Source: Candidatus Brevundimonas phytovorans (GTDB lineage: Bacteria > Pseudomonadota > Alphaproteobacteria > Caulobacterales > Caulobacteraceae). Taken from it: DNA of 64,000 bases. Positions 9,875 to 17,948 of this stretch are shown in pieces (position 1 is the stretch's first letter; each line of letters opens with the position of its first letter). The notes below the pieces were generated by a model that saw nothing but the letters and a program-made list of their open reading frames with translations, had not been told where the DNA came from and ran no database searches. The DNA lies in assembly GCA_029203145.1 (NCBI GenBank), contig CP119309.1:2505001-2569000 (forward strand), given 5' to 3'. The position numbers and the translations under genes are program-made.

Positions 9875-10840
9875 TTAGAGCGAAACCACGCCCGCCTGAC
9901 CATCTTCGTCGGCCCAGGCGATGCGGGCCGAACCCGCGCTCATGGCCAGGGCGACGATGGGCGCGCCCTTGTCCTTCTTGATGAAGTCCAGCCCCTGCCC
10001 CGCCGGATCGGCCCACCAGACGCGACCGTCGTCGAGCCCTGCGGCCAGACGGCCATGCTGTTCGGCGGCGGCGACGTGGGCGATCAGGGTCGTCTCGTCA
10101 AAGCCGATCTCGGTCGCCTCGCGCCCCATCGGGCCATTGGCGCCGATGAAGGGCCACAGCACCACGCCCTGCGCGCCCGAGGTGGCCAGCAGCTGACCCT
10201 TGGCCATGAAGGCGAAGCTCTTCACCTTGGTCGGATAGCCGCCCATCCGCATGTTCTTCTGATCCTTCAACCGCCAGCCGTGCAGTTGCGCGTCCTGCAT
10301 GGAGGTGACGACAAAGGCCCCGTCGGGCGAGAAGGCCACCGCCAGGTGCGACCCGGCCCAGGCCAGCTTGACCGGCTGCTGCTGCTCGATGCGCGCGTAC
10401 CACAGGGCCGCCCCGCCATAGGTGGCGGTGGCGATGCGCCGTCCCTTGGGATCAAAGGCCACGCCCGAGACGGTGCGCTCGTGCTGGAAGTCGCGGCGGA
10501 AGGCGGCGTCCTTCACGTCGATCACCGACAGGGTGCGGCCCGCCGAGAAGGCGATCAGGCCCGAGGCCGCCGAGGCGGCGATGGAGTCGATCCACTGGCC
10601 CTTGGCGGTCGCCAGCAGCACCGCCTCGCCCTCGCGGCTCCACACCACCTTGCCGTCGTCGCCGCCGGTGACGACGCCCTCGCCCGAGGGGTGAACGGCG
10701 GCGCACAGGATGGCGCCGTCATGGACCTCGCTGCGGGCGCCGTTCTCGAACCGCACCGAGCCGTCGCCCAGGGCGAAGATCGCGCCCGTCTTGTCGAACA
10801 GGGCGGCGGTGACCTGGGCGTCGAAGGTGAAGGTGGTCAT
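9875..10840 (-). CDS. WD40-repeat protein
   Basis: The 321-residue protein is made almost entirely of about seven beta-propeller blades with recurring motifs such as GDGSVRF, GDDGKVVWSREGE, VSGVAFDPKGRRIATATYGGAALW, LAVAFSPDGAFVVTSMQDAQLHGWRL and LDDGRVWWADPAG. No signal peptide or transmembrane segment is visible, so it is probably a cytoplasmic scaffold; the partner is unknown. Similar single-propeller proteins are common in Caulobacterales. It is upstream of mtgA and may be co-transcribed. Start ATG at 10840. Confidence 0.85.
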   Translation of the reverse strand: MTTFTFDAQVTAALFDKTGAIFALGDGSVRFENGARSEVHDGAILCAAVHPSGEGVVTGGDDGKVVWSREGEAVLLATAKGQWIDSIAASAASGLIAFSAGRTLSVIDVKDAAFRRDFQHERTVSGVAFDPKGRRIATATYGGAALWYARIEQQQPVKLAWAGSHLAVAFSPDGAFVVTSMQDAQLHGWRLKDQKNMRMGGYPTKVKSFAFMAKGQLLATSGAQGVVLWPFIGANGPMGREATEIGFDETTLIAHVAAAEQHGRLAAGLDDGRVWWADPAGQGLDFIKKDKGAPIVALAMSAGSARIAWADEDGQAGVVSL

Positions 10841-10925
10841 GTCGGCTCACGCAAGCAGAGAAGTCAGACGCGCCTCATAGCGCCCTGCGTCGCGTCTGTC
10901 GCGCATCGGGCCTATAGAGCGGCCC

Positions 10926-11624
10926 ATGACCCTGCTGCTCATTCCCGGCTTCATGGCCGACGCCACCCTGTGGGACGAAATGACGGATGACCTGGCCCCG
11001 TTCGGGCCGCTGGTCGCCACCGACCTGAGCCGGGGCGAGGACATCGAGACCATGGCCGCCGCCATCCTGAGCGATGCGCCCGACCGCTTCGTCGCCGTCG
11101 GCTTTTCCATGGGCGGCTATGTGGCGCGCGAACTGGCGCGCATCGCGCCGGAGCGGGTCACGGCCCTGATCCTGATCGCCACCTCGGCGCGCGGCGACAC
11201 CGAGGACCTGATCCGCCAGCGCCGTTCGGCCCTGAAGGCCGCGCCCAAGTCATTCAAGGGCCTGAGCCGGCCGGCCATCGCCTCGTCGCTTCATCCCGAT
11301 CTGGCCGGGGATGAGGCGATGATCGCCCGCGTGCGCGACATGGGCCTGAGGCTGGGCGGCGAGGTCTTCCACCGGCAGTCGGCCATGGCCCGCGCCGGCG
11401 ACCTCGACCGGCTGGACGAGATCAGCCAACCGACCCTGATCGTCGCCGCCGACTCCGACCGCCTGCGCGGCTCCGACGAGGCCGAGGAACTGCATCGCGG
11501 GATTGCGGGCTCGACCCTGGTTCGCATCGCACACAGCGGCCACATGATCCCGCTGGAACAGCCGCAGGCGCTGGCGAAGGCGATGACGGACTGGCTGGCG
11601 GTCGAAGTCGGCCGAAGGGCGTAG
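10926..11624 (+). CDS. Alpha/beta-fold hydrolase
   Basis: The 232-residue protein is a compact alpha/beta hydrolase. The nucleophile elbow VGFSMGGYVA puts Ser near residue 60; the acid is probably the Asp in VAADSDRLRG and the base the His in IAHSGHMIPLEQP near the C-terminus. LLIPGFM at the N-terminus forms the oxyanion region. The substrate cannot be told; esters and carbon-carbon bonds are both possible. It is divergent from the WD40 gene with 85 bases between starts. Start ATG at 10926. Confidence 0.87.
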   Translation: MTLLLIPGFMADATLWDEMTDDLAPFGPLVATDLSRGEDIETMAAAILSDAPDRFVAVGFSMGGYVARELARIAPERVTALILIATSARGDTEDLIRQRRSALKAAPKSFKGLSRPAIASSLHPDLAGDEAMIARVRDMGLRLGGEVFHRQSAMARAGDLDRLDEISQPTLIVAADSDRLRGSDEAEELHRGIAGSTLVRIAHSGHMIPLEQPQALAKAMTDWLAVEVGRRA

Positions 11625-11705
11625 GGGCCACGGCTGACGCCGACTGAGCTCTTAGCCCCTCACCCTTTCGCGCAAGGACGACGGCTACGCCGCCGTGCGC
11701 TCAAG

Positions 11706-11726
11706 CCCTCTCCCGTCGGGAGAGGG
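11706..11726. repeat. CCCTCTCCC hairpin, intergenic
   Basis: A perfect 9-bp inverted repeat (CCCTCTCCC-GTC-GGGAGAGGG) lies between the convergent hydrolase and DUF2093 genes. It resembles intergenic palindromes that recur in many proteobacterial genomes. It may end transcription from either side, although the T tract is weak. Confidence 0.5.
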
Positions 11727-11734
11727 TTGGTGTT

Positions 11735-11944
11735 CTATTTATGCGTCTCGACCCAGCGCTGGGTCATCAGGTCGGGCGTGGCGTAGGCTTCCTGCAGTTC
11801 CACGCTCCAGTAGTTGAGCATGTCCAGCGGGATGACGACGCCCGAGATGGCGCAGACGACGTGGTCGCCGCCCTTGACGATCTCGAAGTCGGGCGTGCCG
11901 TAGATCACCCTGGCCTCGACCCGCGCATGAGGGGGCGGGTTCAT
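11735..11944 (-). CDS. DUF2093 domain protein
   Basis: This 69-residue protein matches the small DUF2093 family: VIYGTPDFEIVKGGDHVVCAISG, then PLDMLNYWSVELQEAY and a C-terminal QRWVE. There are no transmembrane segments. The function is unknown. It overlaps the end of the COG0523 GTPase by 4 bases (ATGA), so it is translationally coupled to the metal-related genes upstream. The single Cys in HVVCAISG gives no clear metal site. Confidence 0.85.
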   Translation of the reverse strand: MNPPPHARVEARVIYGTPDFEIVKGGDHVVCAISGVVIPLDMLNYWSVELQEAYATPDLMTQRWVETHK

Positions 11945-13002
11945 GCCGCGCAGGCCTCGAACCCGGCCCTCAGTTCGGCTTCGTTGAGGTCGCGGCCGAT
12001 GAAGACGGCGCGGCTCCAGCGGCGCTCCTTGTCGCCCCAGGGCTTCTGCAGGTCGCCTTCCAGGATCATGTGCACGGCCTGGAAGACCAGGCGGCGGTCC
12101 TCGCCGTCCACGTCGATGATGCCCTTGGCGCGCAGGATGTTCTGGCCCTGCTCGCCCAGCAGCTTGTCCAGCCAGGCGGTGAACTTGGCGCCGTTCAGCG
12201 GGCGGTCCAGCGTCAGCGAGATGCCCTTGATGTCGTCGTTGTGGGCGTGGCCGCGCGGGCCGTGGTCGTGGTCGTGGTGGCCGTGGTCATGGTCATGGTC
12301 ATGGCCGCAGTCAGCGTCGTGGACGTGGCCCTCGGCGCCGTGGGGCGGGTTCACGAAGTCCGGCTTGACCTCGAGAATGCGTTCCAGATCAAAGGCGTGG
12401 ACGCCCAGCACCTGATCCAGCGGCACGTTCGAGCGCTCGGCGCGAATGATGGGGGCCAGAGGGTTGAGGGCGCGCAGACGGCTCTCGACGGCGGCCAGCT
12501 CCTCGTCCGTCGCCAGATCGACCTTGTTCAGGATGATGCGGTCGGCAAACGCCACCTGCTCGCGGGCCTCCTTCGAGTCGTCCAGACGCGCCATGACGTG
12601 CTTGGCGTCGACCAGGGCCGTGACACTGTCCAACTGGGTCTTGGCCTTGACCTCTTCGTCGACGAAGAAGGTCTGGGCCACCGGGCCGGGATCGGCCAAA
12701 CCCGTGGTCTCGACGATGATGGCGTCAAAGGCGGGCTTGCCGGGGCGCTGGCGCTTCATCAGGCCCGAGACGACGCGGATCAGGTCGCCGCGCACCGTGC
12801 AGCAGACGCAGCCGTTGTTCATCTCGAACACGTCCTCGTCGGCGCCGACCACCAGGTCGTTGTCGATGCCGATCTCGCCGAACTCGTTGACGATCACGGC
12901 GTAACGCTTGCCGTGATCCTCGGTGAGGATGCGGTTCAGCAGGGTGGTCTTGCCGGCGCCGAGGTAGCCGGTGAGGACGGTGACGGGAGTCTTCTGGGTC
13001 AT
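11941..13002 (-). CDS. CobW/COG0523-family GTPase (probable zinc metallochaperone)
   Basis: The 353-residue G3E-family GTPase has Walker A GYLGAGKTTLLN (residues 9-20), the metal-binding CVCC motif near residue 69, ETTGLADPGP and the base-recognition LNKVD. A His/Asp-rich stretch lies around residues 228-260 before the CobW C-terminal domain with AVHMILEG near the end. Proteins of this type deliver zinc to client enzymes under zinc shortage, and the GTPase drives transfer. A Zur-like operator upstream of the cluster (14794-14810) supports zinc, but other COG0523 members handle cobalt or nickel. Start ATG at 13002. Confidence 0.9.
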   Translation of the reverse strand: MTQKTPVTVLTGYLGAGKTTLLNRILTEDHGKRYAVIVNEFGEIGIDNDLVVGADEDVFEMNNGCVCCTVRGDLIRVVSGLMKRQRPGKPAFDAIIVETTGLADPGPVAQTFFVDEEVKAKTQLDSVTALVDAKHVMARLDDSKEAREQVAFADRIILNKVDLATDEELAAVESRLRALNPLAPIIRAERSNVPLDQVLGVHAFDLERILEVKPDFVNPPHGAEGHVHDADCGHDHDHDHGHHDHDHGPRGHAHNDDIKGISLTLDRPLNGAKFTAWLDKLLGEQGQNILRAKGIIDVDGEDRRLVFQAVHMILEGDLQKPWGDKERRWSRAVFIGRDLNEAELRAGFEACAA

Positions 13003-13046
13003 GGGCGGCTAGATGGAGCTTCAAGAGAAGAAAGAAAAGGGTGCGC

Positions 13047-14033
13047 TCAGCAGGTCGGGCAATCCGGCAAGGCGCCGCTTTCCAGCTGGAAGGTGGTGTG
13101 GCTGATGTCGAAACGGCTGCGAGCCACGGCCTGGACTTCAATCAGAAGCGCATCGGCGTCGGGCCGGTCATGGACCAGATGCGCCGTCAGGGCCGTGTCC
13201 GAGGTCGACAGACCCCAGATGTGCAGGTCGTGCACCGCGCGAACGCCCGGCAGGGCCAGGAAGGCCTCGCGGACCTGATCGACCTCGACCCCGTTCGGAA
13301 CCGCGTCCAGCGCCAGATTGACCGAGTCCTTCAGCAGGCCCCAGGTGCTGATCAGGACGACAGCGACGATGGCCAGGCTGACGATGGCGTCGATCACGGC
13401 CCAGCCGGTCAGCAGGATCACCGCCCCGGCGACCACCACGCCCAGAGACACCGCGGCGTCGGACATCATGTGCAGATAGGCGCCGCGGACGTTCAGGTCC
13501 TTATGCTGGTCCTTCATGAACATCAGGGCCGTGCCCAGGTTGATGACGAAGCCGATGCCCGCCACCACCATGATGACGCCGGACGCCACCGGCGCGGGCT
13601 CGGCCAGACGGCGAACGGCCTCAAAGGCGATGGCGCCGCAGGCGAAGATCAGCAGCAGGGCGTTGCCCAGGGCCGCCAGCACCGTCGCCTTGCCATAGCC
13701 ATAGGTGCGCCGGGACCCCGCCGCGCGCCGCGCCAGCCAGGCCGCCCCGCCGGCCATCGCCAGCCCCAGAACGTCCGACAGGTTATGGCCCGCATCGGCC
13801 ATCAGCGCCGCTGAATCGGCCCAGAGGCCCGCCCCGAACTCGCAGAAGACAAAGGCCAGATTGACGATCAGGCCGACGGCGTAGCGCCAGTCGCCGGTAT
13901 TGACCGGGCCATGATGGTGGCCGCCGATGCCGTGGGAATGGCCATGGCCGTGATCATGACCTGAATGGTCGTGGCCCGCGTGGGCGTGCCCCGCTTGGGG
14001 ATGGTCATGGTCGTGTGCGTGATCGTGCGCCAT
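13047..14033 (-). CDS. Cation diffusion facilitator (CDF) transporter
   Basis: The 328-residue protein exports divalent cations, usually Zn2+ or Co2+, in exchange for protons. The N-terminus is a His/Asp-rich cytosolic tail (residues 2-43, with about 19 His), followed by six transmembrane helices; ADAGHNLSDVLGL (HxxxD metal site) is in helix 2 and MSDAAVSLGVV in helix 5. A C-terminal cytosolic domain (about 245-320, AVHDLHIWGLS) completes the family architecture. It resembles ZitB/DmeF-type exporters. The gene starts 85 bases after the upstream membrane-protein gene and is followed by the GTPase 44 bases later. Confidence 0.93.
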   Translation of the reverse strand: MAHDHAHDHDHPQAGHAHAGHDHSGHDHGHGHSHGIGGHHHGPVNTGDWRYAVGLIVNLAFVFCEFGAGLWADSAALMADAGHNLSDVLGLAMAGGAAWLARRAAGSRRTYGYGKATVLAALGNALLLIFACGAIAFEAVRRLAEPAPVASGVIMVVAGIGFVINLGTALMFMKDQHKDLNVRGAYLHMMSDAAVSLGVVVAGAVILLTGWAVIDAIVSLAIVAVVLISTWGLLKDSVNLALDAVPNGVEVDQVREAFLALPGVRAVHDLHIWGLSTSDTALTAHLVHDRPDADALLIEVQAVARSRFDISHTTFQLESGALPDCPTC

Positions 14034-14090
14034 GCCACCCCTCTAGGCCCGCCCGCCGCGCCACGTCAACGCGGTCGAACTTAAGTCGTT

Positions 14091-14108
14091 GAATGTAAAT
14101 ATATAACC
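14091..14108. promoter_or_regulatory. AT-rich Zur-like half-palindrome before the CDF gene
   Basis: On the minus strand this reads GGTTATATATTTACATTC, partly matching TGTTATANNATAACA-type Zur boxes (left half strong, right half degenerate). It lies 58-75 bases upstream of the CDF start in an unusually AT-rich island of GC-rich DNA. Confidence 0.35.
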
Positions 14109-14118
14109 TATCAGCAGA

Positions 14119-14778
14119 TCAGTGCTGGTGGGTAATCACCAGGAAGCCGATCAGGATCAGAGCCACGCCCAGGATAGCGCCTTCATAGCGCGCCCAGCGC
14201 TCCAGCCGCAGGATGGAGTATCCGGCGCTGGCCAGAGCGGCCAACAGGGTCATGCCCAGCACCGTCCCCGCCGCGAAGGCGAGCGTCAGCAGGGCCAGGG
14301 CCATGACGCCCTCGGTCGCCGACGACAGATAGATGGGCAGCAGCACCTCGCCCGGCGTCACCGCCATCATCAGCACCAGGCCCCAGAAGGCGGCGCGGTC
14401 AGAGACGGCGGGCTCGGGAACCTCGGCCTCCGGCCCCGTCGCCGTGACCGGCTTCTGCAGCGAGGCTCGCGCCAGATAGAAGGCGCCGAATATAAAGAGC
14501 AGAGCCGCCGACAGGTGGGGCAGGAGGCCGCCGATCCAGGCGTTCAGCGCCAGACCCGCCGCCACGATCAGCGATCCGACCAGGGCGGTCGAGGCGATGT
14601 GGGCCAACCCCGCCGTCACCGCGACCGTCATGACCCGCGTCAGGCTCCACCGCTGCGCCCGGCCTACCAGCACAAAGGGCAGCCAGTGGGTCGGCAGGGC
14701 CGCATGCAGAAAGGCCGCGACGAATCCCCCGCCCAGAAGCGAAATCAGAACGGGCTGCTGGAGATAGGGCGGCGACAT
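14119..14778 (-). CDS. Six-helix membrane protein, NicO/UreH-like, putative metal transporter
   Basis: The 219-residue protein has about six transmembrane segments. It carries HAALPTHWLPF in helix 1 and GLAHIASTAL in helix 2-3, so His residues sit within the membrane as in NicO/RcnA and UreH-like nickel-cobalt transporters. A loop near residues 105-125 is Ala/Pro/Glu-rich. Later motifs are MMAVTPGEVLLPIYLSSAT and FAAGTVLGM. I infer metal transport from the His placement, the neighbours (CDF exporter, COG0523 GTPase) and the palindrome 15 bases before its start. LysE-type export is an alternative. Start ATG at 14776-14778. Confidence 0.75.
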   Translation of the reverse strand: MSPPYLQQPVLISLLGGGFVAAFLHAALPTHWLPFVLVGRAQRWSLTRVMTVAVTAGLAHIASTALVGSLIVAAGLALNAWIGGLLPHLSAALLFIFGAFYLARASLQKPVTATGPEAEVPEPAVSDRAAFWGLVLMMAVTPGEVLLPIYLSSATEGVMALALLTLAFAAGTVLGMTLLAALASAGYSILRLERWARYEGAILGVALILIGFLVITHQH

Positions 14779-14793
14779 TCCGGCCGCTATATC

Positions 14794-14810
14794 CTGTTAC
14801 TTTGTAACAG
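14794..14810. promoter_or_regulatory. Palindromic Zur/Fur-type operator candidate
   Basis: CTGTTAC-TTT-GTAACAG is a perfect 7+3+7 palindrome containing TGTTA-N5-TAACA, the half-site and spacing of alphaproteobacterial Zur boxes. It lies 15 bases upstream of the membrane-protein start at 14778 and so overlaps its likely promoter or leader. No T run follows on either strand, so it is not a terminator. Confidence 0.55.
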
Positions 14811-14827
14811 TCGATCCCTTTTTATCC

Positions 14828-16141
14828 CTACTGATAGAGGCTGGCCCGATCCAGCGGCAGGCCAGAGGGCCCGGCCCGACGCTTCTGGGCCACCGTCTGA
14901 TAGACCTGCACCGCGCCGCGCTCGAACCCCTTGGCGAACAGGGCGAAATAGACGAGCCACAACCGCGTCCGCGCCTCGCCCGCCAGCCCATAGGCCGCCT
15001 CGCGACGGTCATACAGACGCCGCGTCCATTCCCGCAGCGACAGCTCGAAATGCTCGCGCATATCCTCCACGTCCAGCGTCTCGAACCCCAGCCGGCCCAG
15101 GTTGGTGACGGTCATGCCGATCGTGTCCAGCTCGCCGCCGGGAAAGATGAAGCGCGTGATGACGCGGGTTGTGGCCGTGGGGCGCAGCCGGTCCTTGCCG
15201 CCGCGCCGCACCGACGCCTGATGGAAATAGAGACCGCCCGGCTTCAACAGGCGGCGCATCTGTTCGAAATGCCGCTCGTGGTTGGCGAAGCCGGCGTGCT
15301 CGAACATCTCGACCTGGGCGATGGCGTCATAGGCCCCGGCGGCGTCGACCTCGCGATAGTCCTTGAGCTCCAGCGTCACCTTGTCCGACAGCCCCATCCG
15401 CTCGACCTTGGCGCGGGCGAAGTCCAGCTGCGCCTGGCTCAGGGTGACGCCGTGGACATGGACGCCGTACTTGCTGGCCGCCCAGCAGGACAGACCGCCC
15501 CAGCCGCAGCCGACATCCAGCAGACGCTGCCCCGGCTTCAGCCGCAGCTTGCGACAGATTCGATCCAGCTTCTCCCGCTGGGCCGCCTCCAGCGTGGCGT
15601 CATGATGGGTGAAATAGGCGCTGGAATAGACCATCTCGGGATCCAGAAAGAGCCCGTAGAAGTCGTTGCCGACATCATAGTGGAACTGGATGAAGTCCTG
15701 ATCCCGTCGGCCGCTGCGATCCCGCCCGACCCCGTCGTCCCCCGTCGCGTCCCAGGCCGGCAGGGCCTCGACGTCGTCCCTGCCCCCCAGCAGGAAGGGC
15801 AGAGCCTCGCGCGCCACCAGCCAGCGATCGATCGCGCGTTTCAGATGCACCGCCCGCCCGTGGTCCCAGCGGTCCGCCGCGTCCAGCGGACTGCCGCCCT
15901 CGACCTTGAGGTCGCCCACGGCGATCAACTCGAACAGGGTCATCAGGCCGGGCTTCAGAATGAGGCGCCGCACCGCGCTGGGCCGCGTCACCACGATCTG
16001 GATGTCGTCGCGCGCGCCCGGCCCCAGCGGCAGGACCTCGCCATTCCACAGGCGCAAGGAAAGATCGGCCTGGAGATGCTGGGCGATATGGCCGACAATA
16101 CGACGCGCGGCGATGATGCGTCGGTCAGTGGTTTGGTTCAC
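14828..16141 (-). CDS. Cyclopropane-fatty-acyl-phospholipid synthase family methyltransferase
   Basis: The 437-residue enzyme is expected to transfer a methylene group from S-adenosylmethionine to unsaturated acyl chains of membrane phospholipids. The N-terminal lipid-binding part covers about residues 1-125. The SAM-binding domain has FHYDVGNDFYGLFLD, YSSAYF, the glycine-rich LLDVGCGWGGLSCWAA, FEHAG and YFHQASVRRGG. Length and motifs match Cfa-type enzymes, although paralogues make other branched or methylated lipids. The GTG at 16141 is the likely start. It is divergent from rplU. Confidence 0.92.
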   Translation of the reverse strand: MNQTTDRRIIAARRIVGHIAQHLQADLSLRLWNGEVLPLGPGARDDIQIVVTRPSAVRRLILKPGLMTLFELIAVGDLKVEGGSPLDAADRWDHGRAVHLKRAIDRWLVAREALPFLLGGRDDVEALPAWDATGDDGVGRDRSGRRDQDFIQFHYDVGNDFYGLFLDPEMVYSSAYFTHHDATLEAAQREKLDRICRKLRLKPGQRLLDVGCGWGGLSCWAASKYGVHVHGVTLSQAQLDFARAKVERMGLSDKVTLELKDYREVDAAGAYDAIAQVEMFEHAGFANHERHFEQMRRLLKPGGLYFHQASVRRGGKDRLRPTATTRVITRFIFPGGELDTIGMTVTNLGRLGFETLDVEDMREHFELSLREWTRRLYDRREAAYGLAGEARTRLWLVYFALFAKGFERGAVQVYQTVAQKRRAGPSGLPLDRASLYQ

Positions 16142-16244
16142 GCAAAAGCCCCTCGAACGATGTTCGTCAATTACACAGGCTTGCAGGTCGGGCTAGCCTG
16201 TCCGGGGAAATCGGCGCTCGCATGGGGTTTTCGCCCCCTGAACG

Positions 16245-16272
16245 TTGACTCTGCCTCGCCCTTCCGTATATG
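16245..16272 (+). promoter_or_regulatory. Candidate promoter of rplU
   Basis: TTGACT (16245-16250), a 16-base spacer and TATATG (16267-16272) resemble a housekeeping -35/-10 pair. The predicted transcription start near 16279 falls just before the leader hairpin. Confidence 0.5.
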
Positions 16273-16283
16273 TCGCCGCTCTT

Positions 16284-16319
16284 CGCCCGCAGGGTTTCCT
16301 GACGGGCGCATTCTTTTTT
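16284..16319 (+). promoter_or_regulatory. Terminator-like hairpin in the rplU leader (attenuator candidate)
   Basis: CGCCCG (16284-16289) pairs with CGGGCG (16303-16308), with inner CAGG/CCTG pairing and a one-base bulge, followed by a T-rich tract at 16311-16319. It lies between the candidate promoter and the rplU start at 16342, and the gene upstream is divergent. A terminator here would therefore act on rplU itself, suggesting attenuation by L21 or a related signal. Confidence 0.5.
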
Positions 16320-16341
16320 GCGTTCACGCTGAGGCTTCCAA

Positions 16342-16815
16342 ATGTACGCGGTGATCAAGACCGGCGGAAAGCAGTACCGGGTCCAACCGGGCGATGTGAT
16401 TGTTGTCGAGAAACTCGACGGCGACGCTGGCGCTGCCGTCAATTTCGGTGAAGTCCTCATGCTGGGCGGCGACAAGGGTGTGACGGTCGGCGCTCCGCTG
16501 ATCGACGGTGCGGCGGTTGCTGCAACCCTGGTCGAAACCCGCAAGGGCGAGAAGATCAAGATCTTCAAGAAGACCCGTCGTCAGGGCTATCGCCGCACGA
16601 ACGGCCATCGTCAGATGGAAACCGTCCTGCGCATCACCGGCATCGAAGGCGCCGGCGAGAAAGCCAAATGGGACGGCACGGTCGACCTGATGACCAAGGC
16701 TGAAATCAACGCTCGCGCCCGTGGCCTCGCCCCGCGCGTCGAAGCGGTTGAAGCCGCCCCGGCCAAGAAGGCTCCCGCCAAGAAAGCCGCCAAGGCTGAA
16801 GGCGCCGAAGCCTAA
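16342..16815 (+). CDS. rplU: 50S ribosomal protein L21
   Basis: L21 is a 23S rRNA-binding protein of the large subunit. The 157-residue product begins MYAVIKTGGKQYRVQPGD and contains KIKIFKKTRRQGYRRTNGHRQ, both diagnostic. After the core (about 103 residues) there is an extension that ends in an Ala/Lys-rich tail (residues about 135-157), a common alphaproteobacterial variation. It is followed by rpmA after 96 bases, as in most bacteria, and preceded by a hairpin leader. Confidence 0.97.
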   Translation: MYAVIKTGGKQYRVQPGDVIVVEKLDGDAGAAVNFGEVLMLGGDKGVTVGAPLIDGAAVAATLVETRKGEKIKIFKKTRRQGYRRTNGHRQMETVLRITGIEGAGEKAKWDGTVDLMTKAEINARARGLAPRVEAVEAAPAKKAPAKKAAKAEGAEA

Positions 16816-16911
16816 GCTATTCACCGGCGCTGGATCAGCGCCAGTTTAGATCGTCAGGTGCGCTCAAGTAGGCTGAAAGGCCGATAGCGCCCCAAGAAGA
16901 GGAGCAGCAAG

Positions 16912-17199
16912 ATGGCTCACAAGAAATCCGGTGGTTCGTCGCGTAACGGTCGCGACTCCCATTCCAAGCGCCTTGGCGTGAAGAAGTACGGCGGCGAGCA
17001 GGTTCTGGCCGGCAACATCCTCGTGCGTCAGCGCGGCACCACCTTCCACCCCGGTGAGAACGTCGGCCTCGGCCGCGACCACACCCTGTTCGCCACGGCG
17101 ACGGGCGCGGTGAAATTCACCACCAAACGTGGTGGCCGTTGTTACGTGTCGATTCTCGCCACGGCCAACGACAATGCTCAGGCTATGGCCGCCGAGTAA
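16912..17199 (+). CDS. rpmA: 50S ribosomal protein L27
   Basis: L27 reaches the peptidyl-transferase centre with its N-terminal tail. The 95-residue protein has the canonical MAHKKSGGSSRNGRDSHSKRLGVKKYGG start, GNILVRQRGTTFHPGENVG and GRDHTLFATATG. No N-terminal cleavage extension of the Firmicutes type is present. A clear ribosome-binding site (AAGAGGAGCAG, 16898-16908) precedes ATG at 16912. Confidence 0.98.
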   Translation: MAHKKSGGSSRNGRDSHSKRLGVKKYGGEQVLAGNILVRQRGTTFHPGENVGLGRDHTLFATATGAVKFTTKRGGRCYVSILATANDNAQAMAAE

Positions 17200-17270
17200 C
17201 GCGAACTGGACCAAAATCCGGGATCGCGTTGCTCTTAGAAGCCGCGATCCGGACCAGGGAAAATATTCCG

Positions 17271-17303
17271 CGGGGAGTCTGGATCACCAGGCTCCCCGTT
17301 TGC
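17271..17303 (+). terminator. Terminator of rplU-rpmA
   Basis: CGGGGAG (17271-17277) pairs with CTCCCCG (17292-17298), extended by CTGG/CCAG around an ATCA loop, followed by TTTGCGTTT. A second hairpin without a T tract lies just upstream (17221-17228 with 17243-17250). Confidence 0.6.
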
Positions 17304-17374
17304 GTTTCCCCGCCTCGCTGACCGCCCGAGCCCTGATGAACAAGGACGGCGGTCGCACCAAAGGGGCGTGACCC

Positions 17375-17908
17375 ATGTGCGTGATTGAAACCTCTCCCGT
17401 CGTCGAAACCCGGCGTCTCATCCTGCGTGCGCCGGGTGCCCAGGACGTCAGCCGCATCGCGGCCATGGCCAACGACCGCGACATCGCGCGCATGACCCAG
17501 CGCATGCCTCACCCCTTCCAGGTAGAAGACGCCGAGGACTTCGTCCTGCACGTCGCCGCCCAGGATCCGAAACGCGCCAACACCTTCGTCATCGAGCACG
17601 AGGACCTGGGACCGGTCGGCGTCATCGGCCTGTTCGAGAATCAGGACAGCGTGCCCGAGGCCGGCTACTGGATCGGCCGCGACTTCTGGGGCCGGGGCTT
17701 TGCGACCGAAGCCCTGGAAGGCGCCCTGGTCTGGGCCGCCAGGCGCTGGAAGCGCCGCGCCCTGATCGCCGGCCACTTCGCCGACAACCCCGCTTCCGGC
17801 CGCGTGCTGGAGAAGGCCGGCTTCCTCTACACGGGCGAAACCCGCCGCGCCTTCAGCCAGGCCCGCGGCGAGGTCGCCGACACGCGGATGATGGTCTGGC
17901 TGGCCTGA
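17375..17908 (+). CDS. GNAT family N-acetyltransferase (RimJ/RimL-like)
   Basis: The 177-residue protein starts VVETRRLILRAPGAQDVSRIAAM, typical of the RimJ/RimL branch of GNAT acetyltransferases. It continues with EAGYWIGRDFWGRGFATEAL, the acetyl-CoA pyrophosphate-binding region, and NPASGRVLEKAGFLYTGE. It would transfer acetyl from acetyl-CoA to an amine, either a protein N-terminus or a small molecule; the substrate is not predictable. It lies downstream of rpmA after a terminator and converges with the NRAMP gene. Start ATG at 17375. Confidence 0.9.
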   Translation: MCVIETSPVVETRRLILRAPGAQDVSRIAAMANDRDIARMTQRMPHPFQVEDAEDFVLHVAAQDPKRANTFVIEHEDLGPVGVIGLFENQDSVPEAGYWIGRDFWGRGFATEALEGALVWAARRWKRRALIAGHFADNPASGRVLEKAGFLYTGETRRAFSQARGEVADTRMMVWLA

Positions 17909-17948
17909 CCTGCCCCGGCGCCGTCCCCTCGCGGGGGCGGCGACCGCC

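Noticed and set aside
14794..14810. Palindrome read as a terminator of the Cfa-type gene
   Set aside because: There is no T tract on the relevant strand, and its position just before a start codon fits an operator better.
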